Source: Mycolicibacterium brisbanense (GTDB lineage Bacteria > Actinomycetota > Actinomycetes > Mycobacteriales > Mycobacteriaceae). Taken from it: DNA of 64,000 nucleotides. The stretch is from assembly GCF_001570425.1 (NCBI RefSeq), contig NZ_BCSX01000064.1, positions 162,662 to 226,661 on the forward strand, given 5' to 3'. Below the pieces are notes generated by a model. That model was not told the DNA's origin, did no database searches, and saw only the letters and a list, made by a program, of their open reading frames with translations. This document shows positions 44,382 through 53,153 of this stretch, piece after piece. The position numbers and the translations under genes were made by a program. Each line of letters opens with the position of its first letter. The first letter of the stretch is position 1.

Positions 44382-45005
44382 ATGTCGTTCTCGCTCGATC
44401 CCGAGGCCAGGCCCTACTTCGAGGAGACGATCAAGAAGTCACGCTTCATCGCCCGGCTCCGCCACTGCGGCGGCGAGGAAGAGGCCAACGCATTCGTGGC
44501 GCTCGCCCATGAACTGGAACGTGGAGCGGGTCACCACTGCTTTGCCTACGTCCTCGGGGACGACGTCGAGACTCGCGTCGAGCGGTACAGCGACGACGGC
44601 GAGCCGAGCGGAACCGCAGGTGCGCCGATCCTGTCTGTGCTCAAGGCGCGAGAGTTGGTGAACGTGGTTGCGGTGGTATCGCGGTACTACGGCGGTATCA
44701 AGCTCGGGACCGGCGGGCTCACGCGCGCGTATTCGGGCACGGTCACGTCGGCACTCGAATCGACGCCGCTGCAGGCACGTGTGCGATTGCACATGTTCAC
44801 CCTCGCGGTCGATCACGCCGAGGCGGGGTGGGTCGAGGCCGAACTACGGCGGCGGGGGTTCGAGGTCGACGGAGTCGACTACGGGCAGAAGGCGGTTATC
44901 AGGGTGCTGTGCGCAGAGGCGACGACTCTGGATTCCGCGGTGGCCGAAATAACTTCGGGCCGTGGGGAACTCGTGCACATGGGGCACCTGTGGGGCAACG
45001 GGTGA
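44382..45005 (+). CDS. YigZ/IMPACT family protein
   Basis: The 207-residue protein has the IMPACT-family N-terminal domain: IKKSRFIARL, HHCFAYVLG, RYSDDGEPSGTAGAPIL and the signature VSRYYGGIKLGTGGLTRAY. A small C-terminal domain follows. The role of bacterial YigZ proteins is unclear; they are linked to translation and nucleic-acid binding. The ATG at 44382 is where homology starts, although the frame is open upstream. It converges with the TetR gene, 7 nt apart. Confidence 0.92.
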   Translation: MSFSLDPEARPYFEETIKKSRFIARLRHCGGEEEANAFVALAHELERGAGHHCFAYVLGDDVETRVERYSDDGEPSGTAGAPILSVLKARELVNVVAVVSRYYGGIKLGTGGLTRAYSGTVTSALESTPLQARVRLHMFTLAVDHAEAGWVEAELRRRGFEVDGVDYGQKAVIRVLCAEATTLDSAVAEITSGRGELVHMGHLWGNG

Positions 45006-45012
45006 CGTCCTC

Positions 45013-45675
45013 CTAGGGAGGGCTTCCCGCCGGTTGCCAGCCATGCATCGCCGTATCCATCTGGTCGTCTTTCAGCGCGTCCACGCGCAGGCCTGGTTGG
45101 TCGTCGCGCTGCCGCATGCCGTCGAGCAGCAGTGCGACGTAGCGCCGCCACAGGTCGGGTTGGACGTGACCGGCCCATTCACTGACGGTTCCGGCCAGCA
45201 GGCCAAGGATCGGCATGTCCGAGCCTTCGACGTCAGGCCGCAGATACCCGTCGGCGCGGGCCCGCTCGACGAGTTTCGTGACCGACGGGGATAGCCGCAG
45301 GCGCGCGCATTCGACTCCGTGGCCGCCGTAGGCTCTGCTGTAGACCATCTCGCGCAGCCCTCGGTCGGTCGCGGTCAGCTCGCATTGCTGCTCGACGAAC
45401 CACACGAATCCGTCCCACGAATTGTCTTTCTGCAACGCGGTTTCCGCGAGGGCGACGACCTGGTCGATGCCGTCCTCGAAGACGGCGTCGAGCAGCTCTT
45501 GCTTCGTGGCGAAGCGCCGGTACACGGTGCCCACCCCGACATTGGCGTGCCGTGCCACGTCGTTGAGGGTCGCTTCGAGACCCTTTTCGGCGAACAGTTC
45601 CCGCGCGGCGTCGAGAACACGCTGCCGATTGCGCTCCGCATCCTTGCGCAGTACGCGGCGAGTTCCGTCGGTCAT
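45013..45675 (-). CDS. TetR family regulator divergent from mmpS-mmpL
   Basis: The 220-residue protein has an N-terminal TetR helix-turn-helix (about 15-60; RVLDAARELFAEKGLEATLN, VARHANVGVGTVYRRFATKQ) and a C-terminal ligand domain (FVEQQCELTATDRGLREMVYS). It is divergent from the mmpS-mmpL operon, with an inverted repeat between. By analogy with other mycobacterial TetR-mmpSL pairs, it probably represses that operon and itself and responds to a lipophilic ligand. Confidence 0.92.
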   Translation of the reverse strand: MTDGTRRVLRKDAERNRQRVLDAARELFAEKGLEATLNDVARHANVGVGTVYRRFATKQELLDAVFEDGIDQVVALAETALQKDNSWDGFVWFVEQQCELTATDRGLREMVYSRAYGGHGVECARLRLSPSVTKLVERARADGYLRPDVEGSDMPILGLLAGTVSEWAGHVQPDLWRRYVALLLDGMRQRDDQPGLRVDALKDDQMDTAMHGWQPAGSPP

Positions 45676-45701
45676 ATCTCCCAGCTTAAGTGATCGGCGT
45701 C

Positions 45702-45728
45702 ATAAGTGGATTGAACTTATCCACTTAT
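45702..45728. promoter_or_regulatory. Perfect inverted repeat, probable TetR operator
   Basis: ATAAGTGGAT and ATCCACTTAT flank the 7-nt spacer TGAACTT between the TetR and mmpS genes. A TTGAAC hexamer inside it could be a -35 element of the mmpS promoter, in which case binding would block transcription. Confidence 0.75.
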
Positions 45729-45809
45729 TAGGTTAGCTTGCTTAACGGAACTGAGCAGGCAGTCGCGCACGAGGTCGTCGCGAAACCACCGAACGCTGAG
45801 AGGCCCACA

Positions 45810-46235
45810 ATGACCAAGGCGCTGCGACGTATGTGGCTCCCGGTGTTGATCATCGTCGCCGTTGTGGCCGGCGGGCTGGTCGTGATGAACGTGCGGAAGG
45901 TTTTCGGTTCGAATCCCGTTGTGGTGACGGATAAATCCTCGGATAACGCCGAGGACTTCAACCCCAAGATCGTCAAATACGAGATCTTCGGCTCGGGCTC
46001 GACGGCAGTGATCAACTACATGGATCTCGAAGGCAAACCTCAACGCGTGCCCAGCACGCCCTTGCCGTGGACGTTGACTCTGCAGACCACCCTGCCGTCG
46101 GTGATGCCCAACATCATGGCCCAAGGCGACGGCGACAGCATCAGCTGCCGCGTCAGCGTTGATGACGAGGTCAAACAGGAGAGGACCGCTACCGGCATGA
46201 ATGCCGAAACCTTCTGCTTTGTGAAGGCCGCATGA
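45810..46235 (+). CDS. mmpS: MmpS family membrane protein
   Basis: The 141-residue protein has one N-terminal membrane segment (RRMWLPVLIIVAVVAGGLVV) and a periplasmic domain with the MmpS pattern (VKYEIFGSGSTAVINYMDLE, PLPWTLTLQTTLPSVMPNIM, SISCRVSVDDEVK). MmpS proteins assist MmpL transporters in exporting lipids, siderophores or drugs. The ATG at 45810 overlaps nothing upstream and fits the family start. The stop overlaps the mmpL ATG (ATGA). Confidence 0.95.
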   Translation: MTKALRRMWLPVLIIVAVVAGGLVVMNVRKVFGSNPVVVTDKSSDNAEDFNPKIVKYEIFGSGSTAVINYMDLEGKPQRVPSTPLPWTLTLQTTLPSVMPNIMAQGDGDSISCRVSVDDEVKQERTATGMNAETFCFVKAA

Positions 46236-49135
46236 GCGCGCCGACGGAGGACGCGCCGACCGACGCGATCCCGACCGCTCGCCACGCGGCGCCGCCGCGT
46301 CCGTGGCTGCCCCGGTTCATCCGAACATTTGCGGTGCCGATCATCTTGGCGTGGATTGCGATCGTCGCCGTTCTCAATACCGTTGTCCCGCAGCTCGAGG
46401 AAGTCGGCAAGCTGCGTGCGGTGTCGATGAGCCCGAACGACGCACCGTCGATGATCGCCACCAAACGCGTCGGCAAGGTCTTCCAGGAGTACGACACCAG
46501 CAGCTCGGTGATGATCGTGCTCGAAGGCGACCAGCCGCTGGGTGCCGACGCACATGACTTCTACGACAAGATGGTTCGCGATCTGCGTGCCGACACCACG
46601 CACGTGCAGCACGTCCAAGACTTCTGGGGCGACTCGCTCACGGCCAAAGGCGCTCAGAGTGCCGACGGCAAAGCCGCGTATGTCCAGGTCTATATCGCCG
46701 GTGACCAAGGGGAAACCCTCGCCAACGAGTCGGTCGATGCGGTGCGCCACATCGCCACCGAAAGTCCCGCTCCGCCAGGCATGAAGGCCTACGTCACGGG
46801 GCCCGCGGCGACGAGTACCGATCAGAACGCCGTCGGCGACAAGAGCATGGAAATGATCGAGATGGTCACGTTCGCCGTGATCGCCGTCATGCTGTTGGGG
46901 GTCTACCGCTCCGTCATCACGATGCTCATCGTGATGGTGATGGTCGTGCTCGAGCTGTCCGCTGCCCGGGGACTGGTGGCATTCCTGGGATTCCACAACG
47001 TCTTCGGTCTGACGACCTTCGCGACCAACCTGGTGGTGACGCTGGCCATCGCCGCGGCCACCGACTACGCGATCTTCCTGATCGGTCGATATCAGGAGGC
47101 GAGGCGAGCCGGCGAGGACCGAGAATCGGCCTACTACACCATGTTCCACGGCACTGCGCATGTCGTGCTGGCCTCCGGTCTGACCATCGCCGGTGCGACG
47201 CTGTGCCTGCATTTCACCCGGCTGCCGTACTTCCAGACGATGGGCATCCCGCTGTCGATCGGCATGGTGATCGTCGTCGCGGCGGCATTGACCATGGGGC
47301 CCGCCGCGATCGCCGTGCTCAGCCGTTTCGGCCGGATCCTGGAGCCCAAGCGGACGACTCAGTCCCGCGGGTGGCACAAGATCGGCACTGCCACCGTGCG
47401 GTGGCCCGGCGCAATCCTGGTGTGCGCCATCGTCGCATCGCTGATCGGCCTGATCGCGTTGCCCGGTTACCACACCACCTACAACGACCGCATCTACCTG
47501 CCCGAGGACGTCCCGGCGAACGTCGGATACTCGGCCGCCTTCCGGCATTTCTCCGAGGCCAAGATGAACCCGGATCTGATGATGATCGAGACCGATCGCG
47601 ATCTGCGGAACCCGGCCGATTTCCTGGTCATCGACAAGATCGCCAAGGCGCTCAAGGCGGTTCATGGCATCGCGCAGGTGCAGACCATCACGCGTCCCGA
47701 CGGGGATCCGATCAAGCATTCGACGATCCCGTACTCGCTGGGCCAGAACGGCAATAGCCAGATCATGAACAACGACTACATGCAGACCAATCTGGAGAAC
47801 ATGCTCAAGCAGGCTGACGACCTGCAGATGAGCATCGACGCCATGACCGAGATGATGAACATCCAGACGGACCTCGCCGCGGTGTCGCAGCGTATGGCCG
47901 ACAAGATGAAGACGACCTCCGGGGACATCTCGCAGGTTCGGGATCACCTGGCAGATTTCGACGATCAGTTCCGGCCGCTCCGCAACTATCTCTACTGGGA
48001 GCCGCACTGCTTCGACATTCCGATGTGCTGGTCCCTGCGGTCGGTCTTCGACAGCCTCGACGGAATCGGCACCATGTCCGACGACTTCCAGGACCTGGTT
48101 CCCGACATGCAGCGCATGGCCGATCTGATGCCGCGCATGGTCGCCGTGATGCCGGCGCAGATCCAGTCGATGAAGAACCAGAAGCGGACGCTGCTCAACC
48201 AGTACCAGGTGCAGAAGGCGCAGCAGAACCAGGCGATGGCGATGCAGGAGAACTCCACCGCGATGAGCGAGGCGTTCGACACCGCCAAGAACGACGACTC
48301 GTTCTACCTGCCACCGGAAGCGTTCCAGACGGCCGACTTCCAGCGCGGGATCAAGCTGTTCATGTCACCCGACGGACATGCGGTGCGGTTCACGATCATT
48401 CATCAGGGTGACCCACTGACCCAGGAGGGCACCTCACGCATCGAACCGCTCAAGATCGCGGCGGCCGACGCGATCAAGGGGACACCGTTCGAAGGCGCCC
48501 GGATCTACCTCGGCGGCAGCGCGGCCATGTACAACGACATGCAGCTCGGGGCCAATTACGACCTGGTCATCGTCGCGTCAGCAGCGCTGATCCTGATCTT
48601 CATCATCATGATGGTCCTCACGCGAGCCGTCGTGGCCTCGGCGGTGATCGTCGGGACAGTGGTGTTGAGCCTGGCCTCGGCATTCGGTTTGTCGGTACTG
48701 CTGTGGCAACACATCGTGGGCATCCCGCTGCACTGGATGGTGCTGCCGATGTCGGTCATCGTGCTGCTGGCCGTGGGCGCGGACTACAACCTGCTGCTGG
48801 TCTCGCGGATCAAGGAAGAGATCCATGCGGGATTGAGGACCGGCATCATCCGCGCCATGGTCGGCACCGGTGCCGTCGTCACGGCCGCGGGCTTGGTCTT
48901 CGCCTTCACGATGGCGTCGATGGCGGTCAGCAATCTGATCATCATCGGGCAGGTCGGCACCACCATCGGTCTCGGCTTGCTGTTCGACACCCTCGTGGTC
49001 CGCACGTTGATGACACCGTCGATCGCTACGCTGCTCGGCCGCTGGTTCTGGTGGCCGCAGCGGGTCCGTCAACGCCCGGTGCCGCAACCGTGGCCGAAGG
49101 CGCTGCAGCGGAACCCCGAAGAGGCGCTGGCGTGA
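46232..49135 (+). CDS. mmpL: MmpL family RND transporter
   Basis: The 967-residue protein has the full MmpL plan. It has an N-terminal membrane segment, a periplasmic domain, TM2-6 with the proton-relay motif AAATDYAIFLIGRYQEARR, a second periplasmic domain with a long helical coiled-coil insert (about 510-680), and TM7-12 with VGADYNLLLVSRIKEE. The coiled-coil insert and the paired MmpS place it in the MmpL4/MmpL5-like group linked to siderophore, glycopeptidolipid or drug export. The cargo cannot be read from sequence. Confidence 0.96.
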   Translation: MSAPTEDAPTDAIPTARHAAPPRPWLPRFIRTFAVPIILAWIAIVAVLNTVVPQLEEVGKLRAVSMSPNDAPSMIATKRVGKVFQEYDTSSSVMIVLEGDQPLGADAHDFYDKMVRDLRADTTHVQHVQDFWGDSLTAKGAQSADGKAAYVQVYIAGDQGETLANESVDAVRHIATESPAPPGMKAYVTGPAATSTDQNAVGDKSMEMIEMVTFAVIAVMLLGVYRSVITMLIVMVMVVLELSAARGLVAFLGFHNVFGLTTFATNLVVTLAIAAATDYAIFLIGRYQEARRAGEDRESAYYTMFHGTAHVVLASGLTIAGATLCLHFTRLPYFQTMGIPLSIGMVIVVAAALTMGPAAIAVLSRFGRILEPKRTTQSRGWHKIGTATVRWPGAILVCAIVASLIGLIALPGYHTTYNDRIYLPEDVPANVGYSAAFRHFSEAKMNPDLMMIETDRDLRNPADFLVIDKIAKALKAVHGIAQVQTITRPDGDPIKHSTIPYSLGQNGNSQIMNNDYMQTNLENMLKQADDLQMSIDAMTEMMNIQTDLAAVSQRMADKMKTTSGDISQVRDHLADFDDQFRPLRNYLYWEPHCFDIPMCWSLRSVFDSLDGIGTMSDDFQDLVPDMQRMADLMPRMVAVMPAQIQSMKNQKRTLLNQYQVQKAQQNQAMAMQENSTAMSEAFDTAKNDDSFYLPPEAFQTADFQRGIKLFMSPDGHAVRFTIIHQGDPLTQEGTSRIEPLKIAAADAIKGTPFEGARIYLGGSAAMYNDMQLGANYDLVIVASAALILIFIIMMVLTRAVVASAVIVGTVVLSLASAFGLSVLLWQHIVGIPLHWMVLPMSVIVLLAVGADYNLLLVSRIKEEIHAGLRTGIIRAMVGTGAVVTAAGLVFAFTMASMAVSNLIIIGQVGTTIGLGLLFDTLVVRTLMTPSIATLLGRWFWWPQRVRQRPVPQPWPKALQRNPEEALA

Positions 49136-49614
49136 TGAGTCGGGGTGAGAAGGGAAAAGCGTTGTCTACGAAACTGATTCGTTGTGCGGTCGCAGCTGTC
49201 GCGATGGCTGCGACAGTGGGAGCGGTTCCGGTGGTCGCGTCGGCCGACGCAACCGACGACTACCCGATTCCCAATCGCATCCTGAAGACACCGTGCACGG
49301 CGGAGCAGATCATGGCCGCCGCGCGTGATGTCGAACCGGTGTATTACGAGCGCTACATGATCGACTACAACAACAAGCCCGCAGCCGATCAGCAGGGCGC
49401 CCAGGACCGGATTCACTGGTTCTTCTCGTTGGACTACGCCGGACGACGCCAGTATTCCGAGGACACCGCCACCAATGCCTTCTACGAGAACATGTCCTGG
49501 CGGTGGCCGAACTGGGCCAAATTGTTCTTCAACAACAAGGGTGTCGCCGCCCGCACCACCGACGTCTGCATGAACTACCCGGCAGACGACATGTCGGTGT
49601 GGAACTGGACCTGA
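49135..49614 (+). CDS. DUF5078-type secreted protein encoded with mmpSL
   Basis: The protein of about 159 residues has a signal peptide (LIRCAVAAVAMAATVGAVPV, cleavage after ASA) and a mature domain with two Cys (TPCTAEQ and DVCMNYP) and PVYYERYMIDYNNKP. It matches the DUF5078 family of mycobacterial exported proteins. Its ATG overlaps the mmpL stop by one base (TGATG). A TTG at 49162 behind GAGAAGGGA is an alternative start. It is probably an accessory factor of the transporter. Confidence 0.85.
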   Translation: MSRGEKGKALSTKLIRCAVAAVAMAATVGAVPVVASADATDDYPIPNRILKTPCTAEQIMAAARDVEPVYYERYMIDYNNKPAADQQGAQDRIHWFFSLDYAGRRQYSEDTATNAFYENMSWRWPNWAKLFFNNKGVAARTTDVCMNYPADDMSVWNWT

Positions 49615-49622
49615 TTTCCGCA

Positions 49623-49662
49623 CCCGGTCGGGAATTTCCGCGGGCGAAAATTGCCGACCGGG
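49623..49662 (+). terminator. Strong hairpin terminator after the mmpSL operon
   Basis: CCCGGTCGG pairs with CCGACCGGG, and inside it AATTT pairs with AAATT, giving a 14-bp stem with single-base bulges and a 10-nt loop. It starts 9 nt after the stop of the DUF5078 gene and marks the end of the operon. Confidence 0.75.
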
Positions 49663-49767
49663 TTGCGCGTCCTGTGGAATCGCTGAATTCGCCCTGAGGC
49701 GACTCGCATACGGTTCGACCGGCCAAACCCGGCACGTCCCCGCGGCAAACGTTTTACAGTTCCGATC

Positions 49768-51015
49768 GTGTCCGAGACGGTTGAGCACGTCGATGACCAA
49801 CGGCGTGCTGCCGTCGACTATCTGGCGCGGCTCGGCGCCGCGATGCTCGCCGCCGATTATTCGGTCGACTACGTGCGGATGGTGATCACGCGGGCCAGCG
49901 ACCGCTTCCAGCTAGAGCCCCGCTTTTTCATCCTGCCGAACTACATTCAGGTCGGCGAATCCTGTCACAGCCGCATCGAGCATGTCGGTGGTGACCTGCG
50001 CTATGACCAGGCGTTCCAACTCGGCGCGCTGGTGCGCAGAACGTATCGGAACTCCATCAGTCCTGCGGACGGGTCCGCCGAGCTCGATCGGATCCAGGCG
50101 CTACCGCGGCCGCTTCCCTGGTGGGTCAACATGATCGGGTATGCGGTGCAGAGCGCGGCATACGGGTTGATCTTGCAGCCGACACCGGCGGGGCTGGTCG
50201 CGGCGACCGGGTTCGGGCTGGTCGTCGGAGCTCTCGACATCGTCGCGCGTTACAACGCCGCCTTCCTGCGGCTCCTGCCGTTCATCAGCGCCTTCATCGT
50301 CACGTTTGCAGCGTTCAGCATCGGACGGTTGCTGCACATGGGCCAGGACAGCCTGCGAGTCCTCATCCCGCCGCTCACGTTGTTCCTGCCCGGAGTGGGC
50401 ATCACGCTGGCAATACTCGAGGCCTCTACCGGCGAAGTCGTCTCGGCCGCAGCTCGCCTGACCCAAGGGTTCACTCGCCTGGCGCAGCTTGCGCTCGGGA
50501 TCGTGCTCGGCATCCAGGCCCTCGGCATCACGCAATGGGAACTGACCGACACGCCACGCAACATGATCGGGCCATGGGCACCTTGGGTCGGAGTTGCGGT
50601 GTACGGCGTGGGAATCATGCTCTACCACGGTCCGCCCCGACGGTTCCTGCCCTGGCTTCTGCTCATCCTCTACGTCAGCTACACCGCCCAGTACGCGACC
50701 GCTCAGCTTTTCGGCGCGTACACCAGCGGTTTCGGCGGCGGCCTGGCACTCATGTTGTGCACCTTGGCGCTGGGTGAGCTGCGCTCGACGCCGTCCTCAC
50801 GAGTTCTGCTGGTACCCGGTTTCTGGCTCATGGTGCCGAGCTCGATCGGCCTGGTGGGCATCACGGAGATCGTCGGCGGCGACGGGGGCAGCACCACCGC
50901 GATCATCCTGATGTTGGTGTCGATGCTGTCGATCTCTCTGGGATTCCAGGCCGGACGGGCCATCTGGGCGCTCATACCGCCCCGCATTCGCTTGCGGGAC
51001 GACGGCGGGTACTGA
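49768..51015 (+). CDS. ThrE-type threonine/serine exporter family protein
   Basis: The 415-residue protein has the ThrE (DUF1212) N-terminal domain with YLARLGAAMLAADYSVDYVR and an FILPNYIQVG segment. Two membrane domains follow, with ten or so segments (LLPFISAFIVTFAAFSIGRL, FLPGVGITLAILEASTG, LLVPGFWLMVPSSIGLVGI). This is a fused ThrE plus ThrE_2 arrangement as in corynebacterial ThrE. It uses a GTG start and is followed closely by an alpha/beta hydrolase gene. Confidence 0.88.
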   Translation: MSETVEHVDDQRRAAVDYLARLGAAMLAADYSVDYVRMVITRASDRFQLEPRFFILPNYIQVGESCHSRIEHVGGDLRYDQAFQLGALVRRTYRNSISPADGSAELDRIQALPRPLPWWVNMIGYAVQSAAYGLILQPTPAGLVAATGFGLVVGALDIVARYNAAFLRLLPFISAFIVTFAAFSIGRLLHMGQDSLRVLIPPLTLFLPGVGITLAILEASTGEVVSAAARLTQGFTRLAQLALGIVLGIQALGITQWELTDTPRNMIGPWAPWVGVAVYGVGIMLYHGPPRRFLPWLLLILYVSYTAQYATAQLFGAYTSGFGGGLALMLCTLALGELRSTPSSRVLLVPGFWLMVPSSIGLVGITEIVGGDGGSTTAIILMLVSMLSISLGFQAGRAIWALIPPRIRLRDDGGY

Positions 51016-51043
51016 CGGCTCGCGCACAGAGAGAGGCCTCATC

Positions 51044-52072
51044 ATGGAAAGAACTGCTCAGTCCTGGCTGGAAGCCGGTAGCCACTTTGAGTGGACCCCG
51101 ACCGAACCGATGCGGCATACCCGCACGCTGAACATCTTCCATGCCGAGTTCGGCGATCCCGAGGCGCCGATGTTGTTGATGGTGCACGGGTTTCCGACCA
51201 GCAGCATCGACTGGCAGGACGTCGTGGAGGAACTCAGTGCCGACTATCGGGTGTGCGTCCTGGACCTGCCCGGCTTCGGATTCTCGGACAAGCCGAAAGG
51301 CGAGAGCTACACCCTGAAGCGGGACAGTGAACTGCTCGGCTACTACCTGCTCGACGTCCTCGGTGCGCACGAGGGCGCAGTCGTCGCCCACGATCGCGGC
51401 GACAGTGTTGCGCTGGCGTTCGCCCGCCGCTGTAGCGCCGGCGAGACGCCGTTCGCGGTGTCCAACCTCGTGCTCAGCAATGGCAACATCTTTCTGCCCC
51501 TGTCGAATCTGAATGAATTTCAGCGCCTCGTCCTGCATCCCGAGTCGGCTCCAGCGACCGTCGCGGCCATCACACCCCAGCTCCTCGCCGCCGGCTTGGG
51601 ACAGACGACGTTCACGCCGCGGCGGACACTCGACGATCCGGCGATCACCGCGTTGGCAGAGACCTTCGCCGTCAACGACGGCATCGGCGTCATCCACGAC
51701 ACCATTCAGTATCTGGTGGAACGTTCCGAGCACGAGGAGCAATGGCTGCAGGCGCTGGCCGCCATGCCGGTGAAAACCACTGTGGTGTGGGGGTTGTACG
51801 ACGAGATATCGCCCCTGCGGGTCGCGGCATACGTGTGGAACAACTACCTCGCGACCAAACCGGGGGACAACGAGTTTTGGTTACTGCCGGGCGCCAACCA
51901 CTACCTGCAGAATGATCAGCCCGCTCAATTCGTACATGTCCTCAAGGCCACTCTGTCGAACAGCTCGCCCGTCGTACCAGGTGCGGTGAGCGCCGATCCG
52001 GGGGCGCCGGTGTTTCTCGACCGGTCACGGCCGCAACTGCCCACGGCGCAGGAGGTGCTCGCCGGAGCCTAG
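51044..52072 (+). CDS. Alpha/beta hydrolase, haloalkane-dehalogenase/epoxide-hydrolase-like
   Basis: The 342-residue protein has the oxyanion motif LMVHGFPTSSIDW, a nucleophile elbow AHDRGDSVALAF with Asp rather than Ser, and a C-terminal His in LPGANHYLQND. An Asp nucleophile with HDRG matches epoxide hydrolase/dehalogenase-like hydrolases. The substrate is unknown. AGAGAGG lies before the ATG. It is 28 nt behind the ThrE-like gene and may be co-transcribed. Confidence 0.9.
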   Translation: MERTAQSWLEAGSHFEWTPTEPMRHTRTLNIFHAEFGDPEAPMLLMVHGFPTSSIDWQDVVEELSADYRVCVLDLPGFGFSDKPKGESYTLKRDSELLGYYLLDVLGAHEGAVVAHDRGDSVALAFARRCSAGETPFAVSNLVLSNGNIFLPLSNLNEFQRLVLHPESAPATVAAITPQLLAAGLGQTTFTPRRTLDDPAITALAETFAVNDGIGVIHDTIQYLVERSEHEEQWLQALAAMPVKTTVVWGLYDEISPLRVAAYVWNNYLATKPGDNEFWLLPGANHYLQNDQPAQFVHVLKATLSNSSPVVPGAVSADPGAPVFLDRSRPQLPTAQEVLAGA

Positions 52073-52103
52073 ATTCGGCATCGCCCGGCGTAAGGTTCAA
52101 CCT

Positions 52104-53135
52104 GTGACTGACTTAGGTCACGCGATGGTGGTGCGGGCAGCGACGCGGCGTCTGGTCTGCGTTGCGGTGACCGGCCTCCTTGCCACGGCGGGGTGTGCTG
52201 GTGGCCCGGCCGGTCCGCAGTCCCTGCCATGGCAACAGGTGTCGGCGCTGGATTTGACCGGTGGCACAGGGCGTTTCGATTATGCGGCACTCGACGCTGG
52301 AAGAGGTCTGCTCTTCCTGGCGCATATGGGGGCTGGCCAACTCGTCGAGGTCGATCTGACTCACCAGCGGGTGCTGCGTACCGTGAACGACCTGCCGGAT
52401 GTGCACGGCGTGATCGTGGTGCCCGAGCAGAGGCGCATCTATGCGACCGTGACCGCGCGCAACCAGCTGGTGGCGCTCGACGAGGACAGCGCTGCCACTG
52501 TCTTCACTGCTCCGACTGCCGCCTATCCGGATGGCCTGGCCTATGACCCGCGACGGCATACGGTGTGGAGTACCAACGAAAGTTCAGGAAGCGAAACCGT
52601 TGTCGACGCGGGCGCCGGTGCGGTAGTCGCGACCATGCCGCTTGGCGGCGACGTCGGCAACGTTGTCTACGACCCAGCCATCGACCGTATGGTGGTTGCC
52701 GTACAAGGCCGCGGTGACCTGGCGGTCATCGATCCCGCCTCGAAATCGGTCGTCGACCGCATTCCGACTCCGGGATGCAACCACCCACACGGCCAAGCGC
52801 TCGACAACGTTCACCAGGTCATGTTCGTCGGCTGCGAAGGCAATGCCACCCTGGCCACAGTCGATCTCGCGGGCCGCAGTGTCGTCGACAGGCTCACGGT
52901 CGGTGATTCGCCTGATGTGCTCGCCTACGATCCGTCGAGAGATCGGGTTTACGTCGCGTCTGAAAGCGGCTGGGTCAGCATCGCCGACCACGACCGCGGA
53001 CATCTACACGCGCGGGGATCGGCTCACATCGCCGACGGAGCTCATACCTTGGCCCTGGACTCGGTAACCGGCCAGGTCTATCTCCCAATCGCCGACAATG
53101 GCCACGGGACACCGCAGTTGTGGGAATACCGATAG
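52104..53135 (+). CDS. YVTN/beta-propeller lipoprotein
   Basis: The 343-residue protein has a lipoprotein signal ending in LLATAGC. It is followed by repeated beta-propeller blades (RFDYAALDAGRGLLFLAHMG, VIVVPEQRRIYATVTARNQL, GNVVYDPAIDRMVVAVQGRG, VLAYDPSRDRVYVASESG). Such YncE-like surface proteins bind ligands or partners rather than catalyse. The GTG at 52104 or the ATG at 52125 may be the start; the second gives a more usual signal length. Confidence 0.85.
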   Translation: MTDLGHAMVVRAATRRLVCVAVTGLLATAGCAGGPAGPQSLPWQQVSALDLTGGTGRFDYAALDAGRGLLFLAHMGAGQLVEVDLTHQRVLRTVNDLPDVHGVIVVPEQRRIYATVTARNQLVALDEDSAATVFTAPTAAYPDGLAYDPRRHTVWSTNESSGSETVVDAGAGAVVATMPLGGDVGNVVYDPAIDRMVVAVQGRGDLAVIDPASKSVVDRIPTPGCNHPHGQALDNVHQVMFVGCEGNATLATVDLAGRSVVDRLTVGDSPDVLAYDPSRDRVYVASESGWVSIADHDRGHLHARGSAHIADGAHTLALDSVTGQVYLPIADNGHGTPQLWEYR

Positions 53136-53153
53136 GCAACGGCGCCGGCGCGC

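Noticed and set aside
46040..48007. A 655-codon minus-strand frame
   Set aside because: It is antisense to the mmpS-mmpL genes; the product is rich in His, Arg and Asp without domains. High-GC codon bias makes such shadow frames common.
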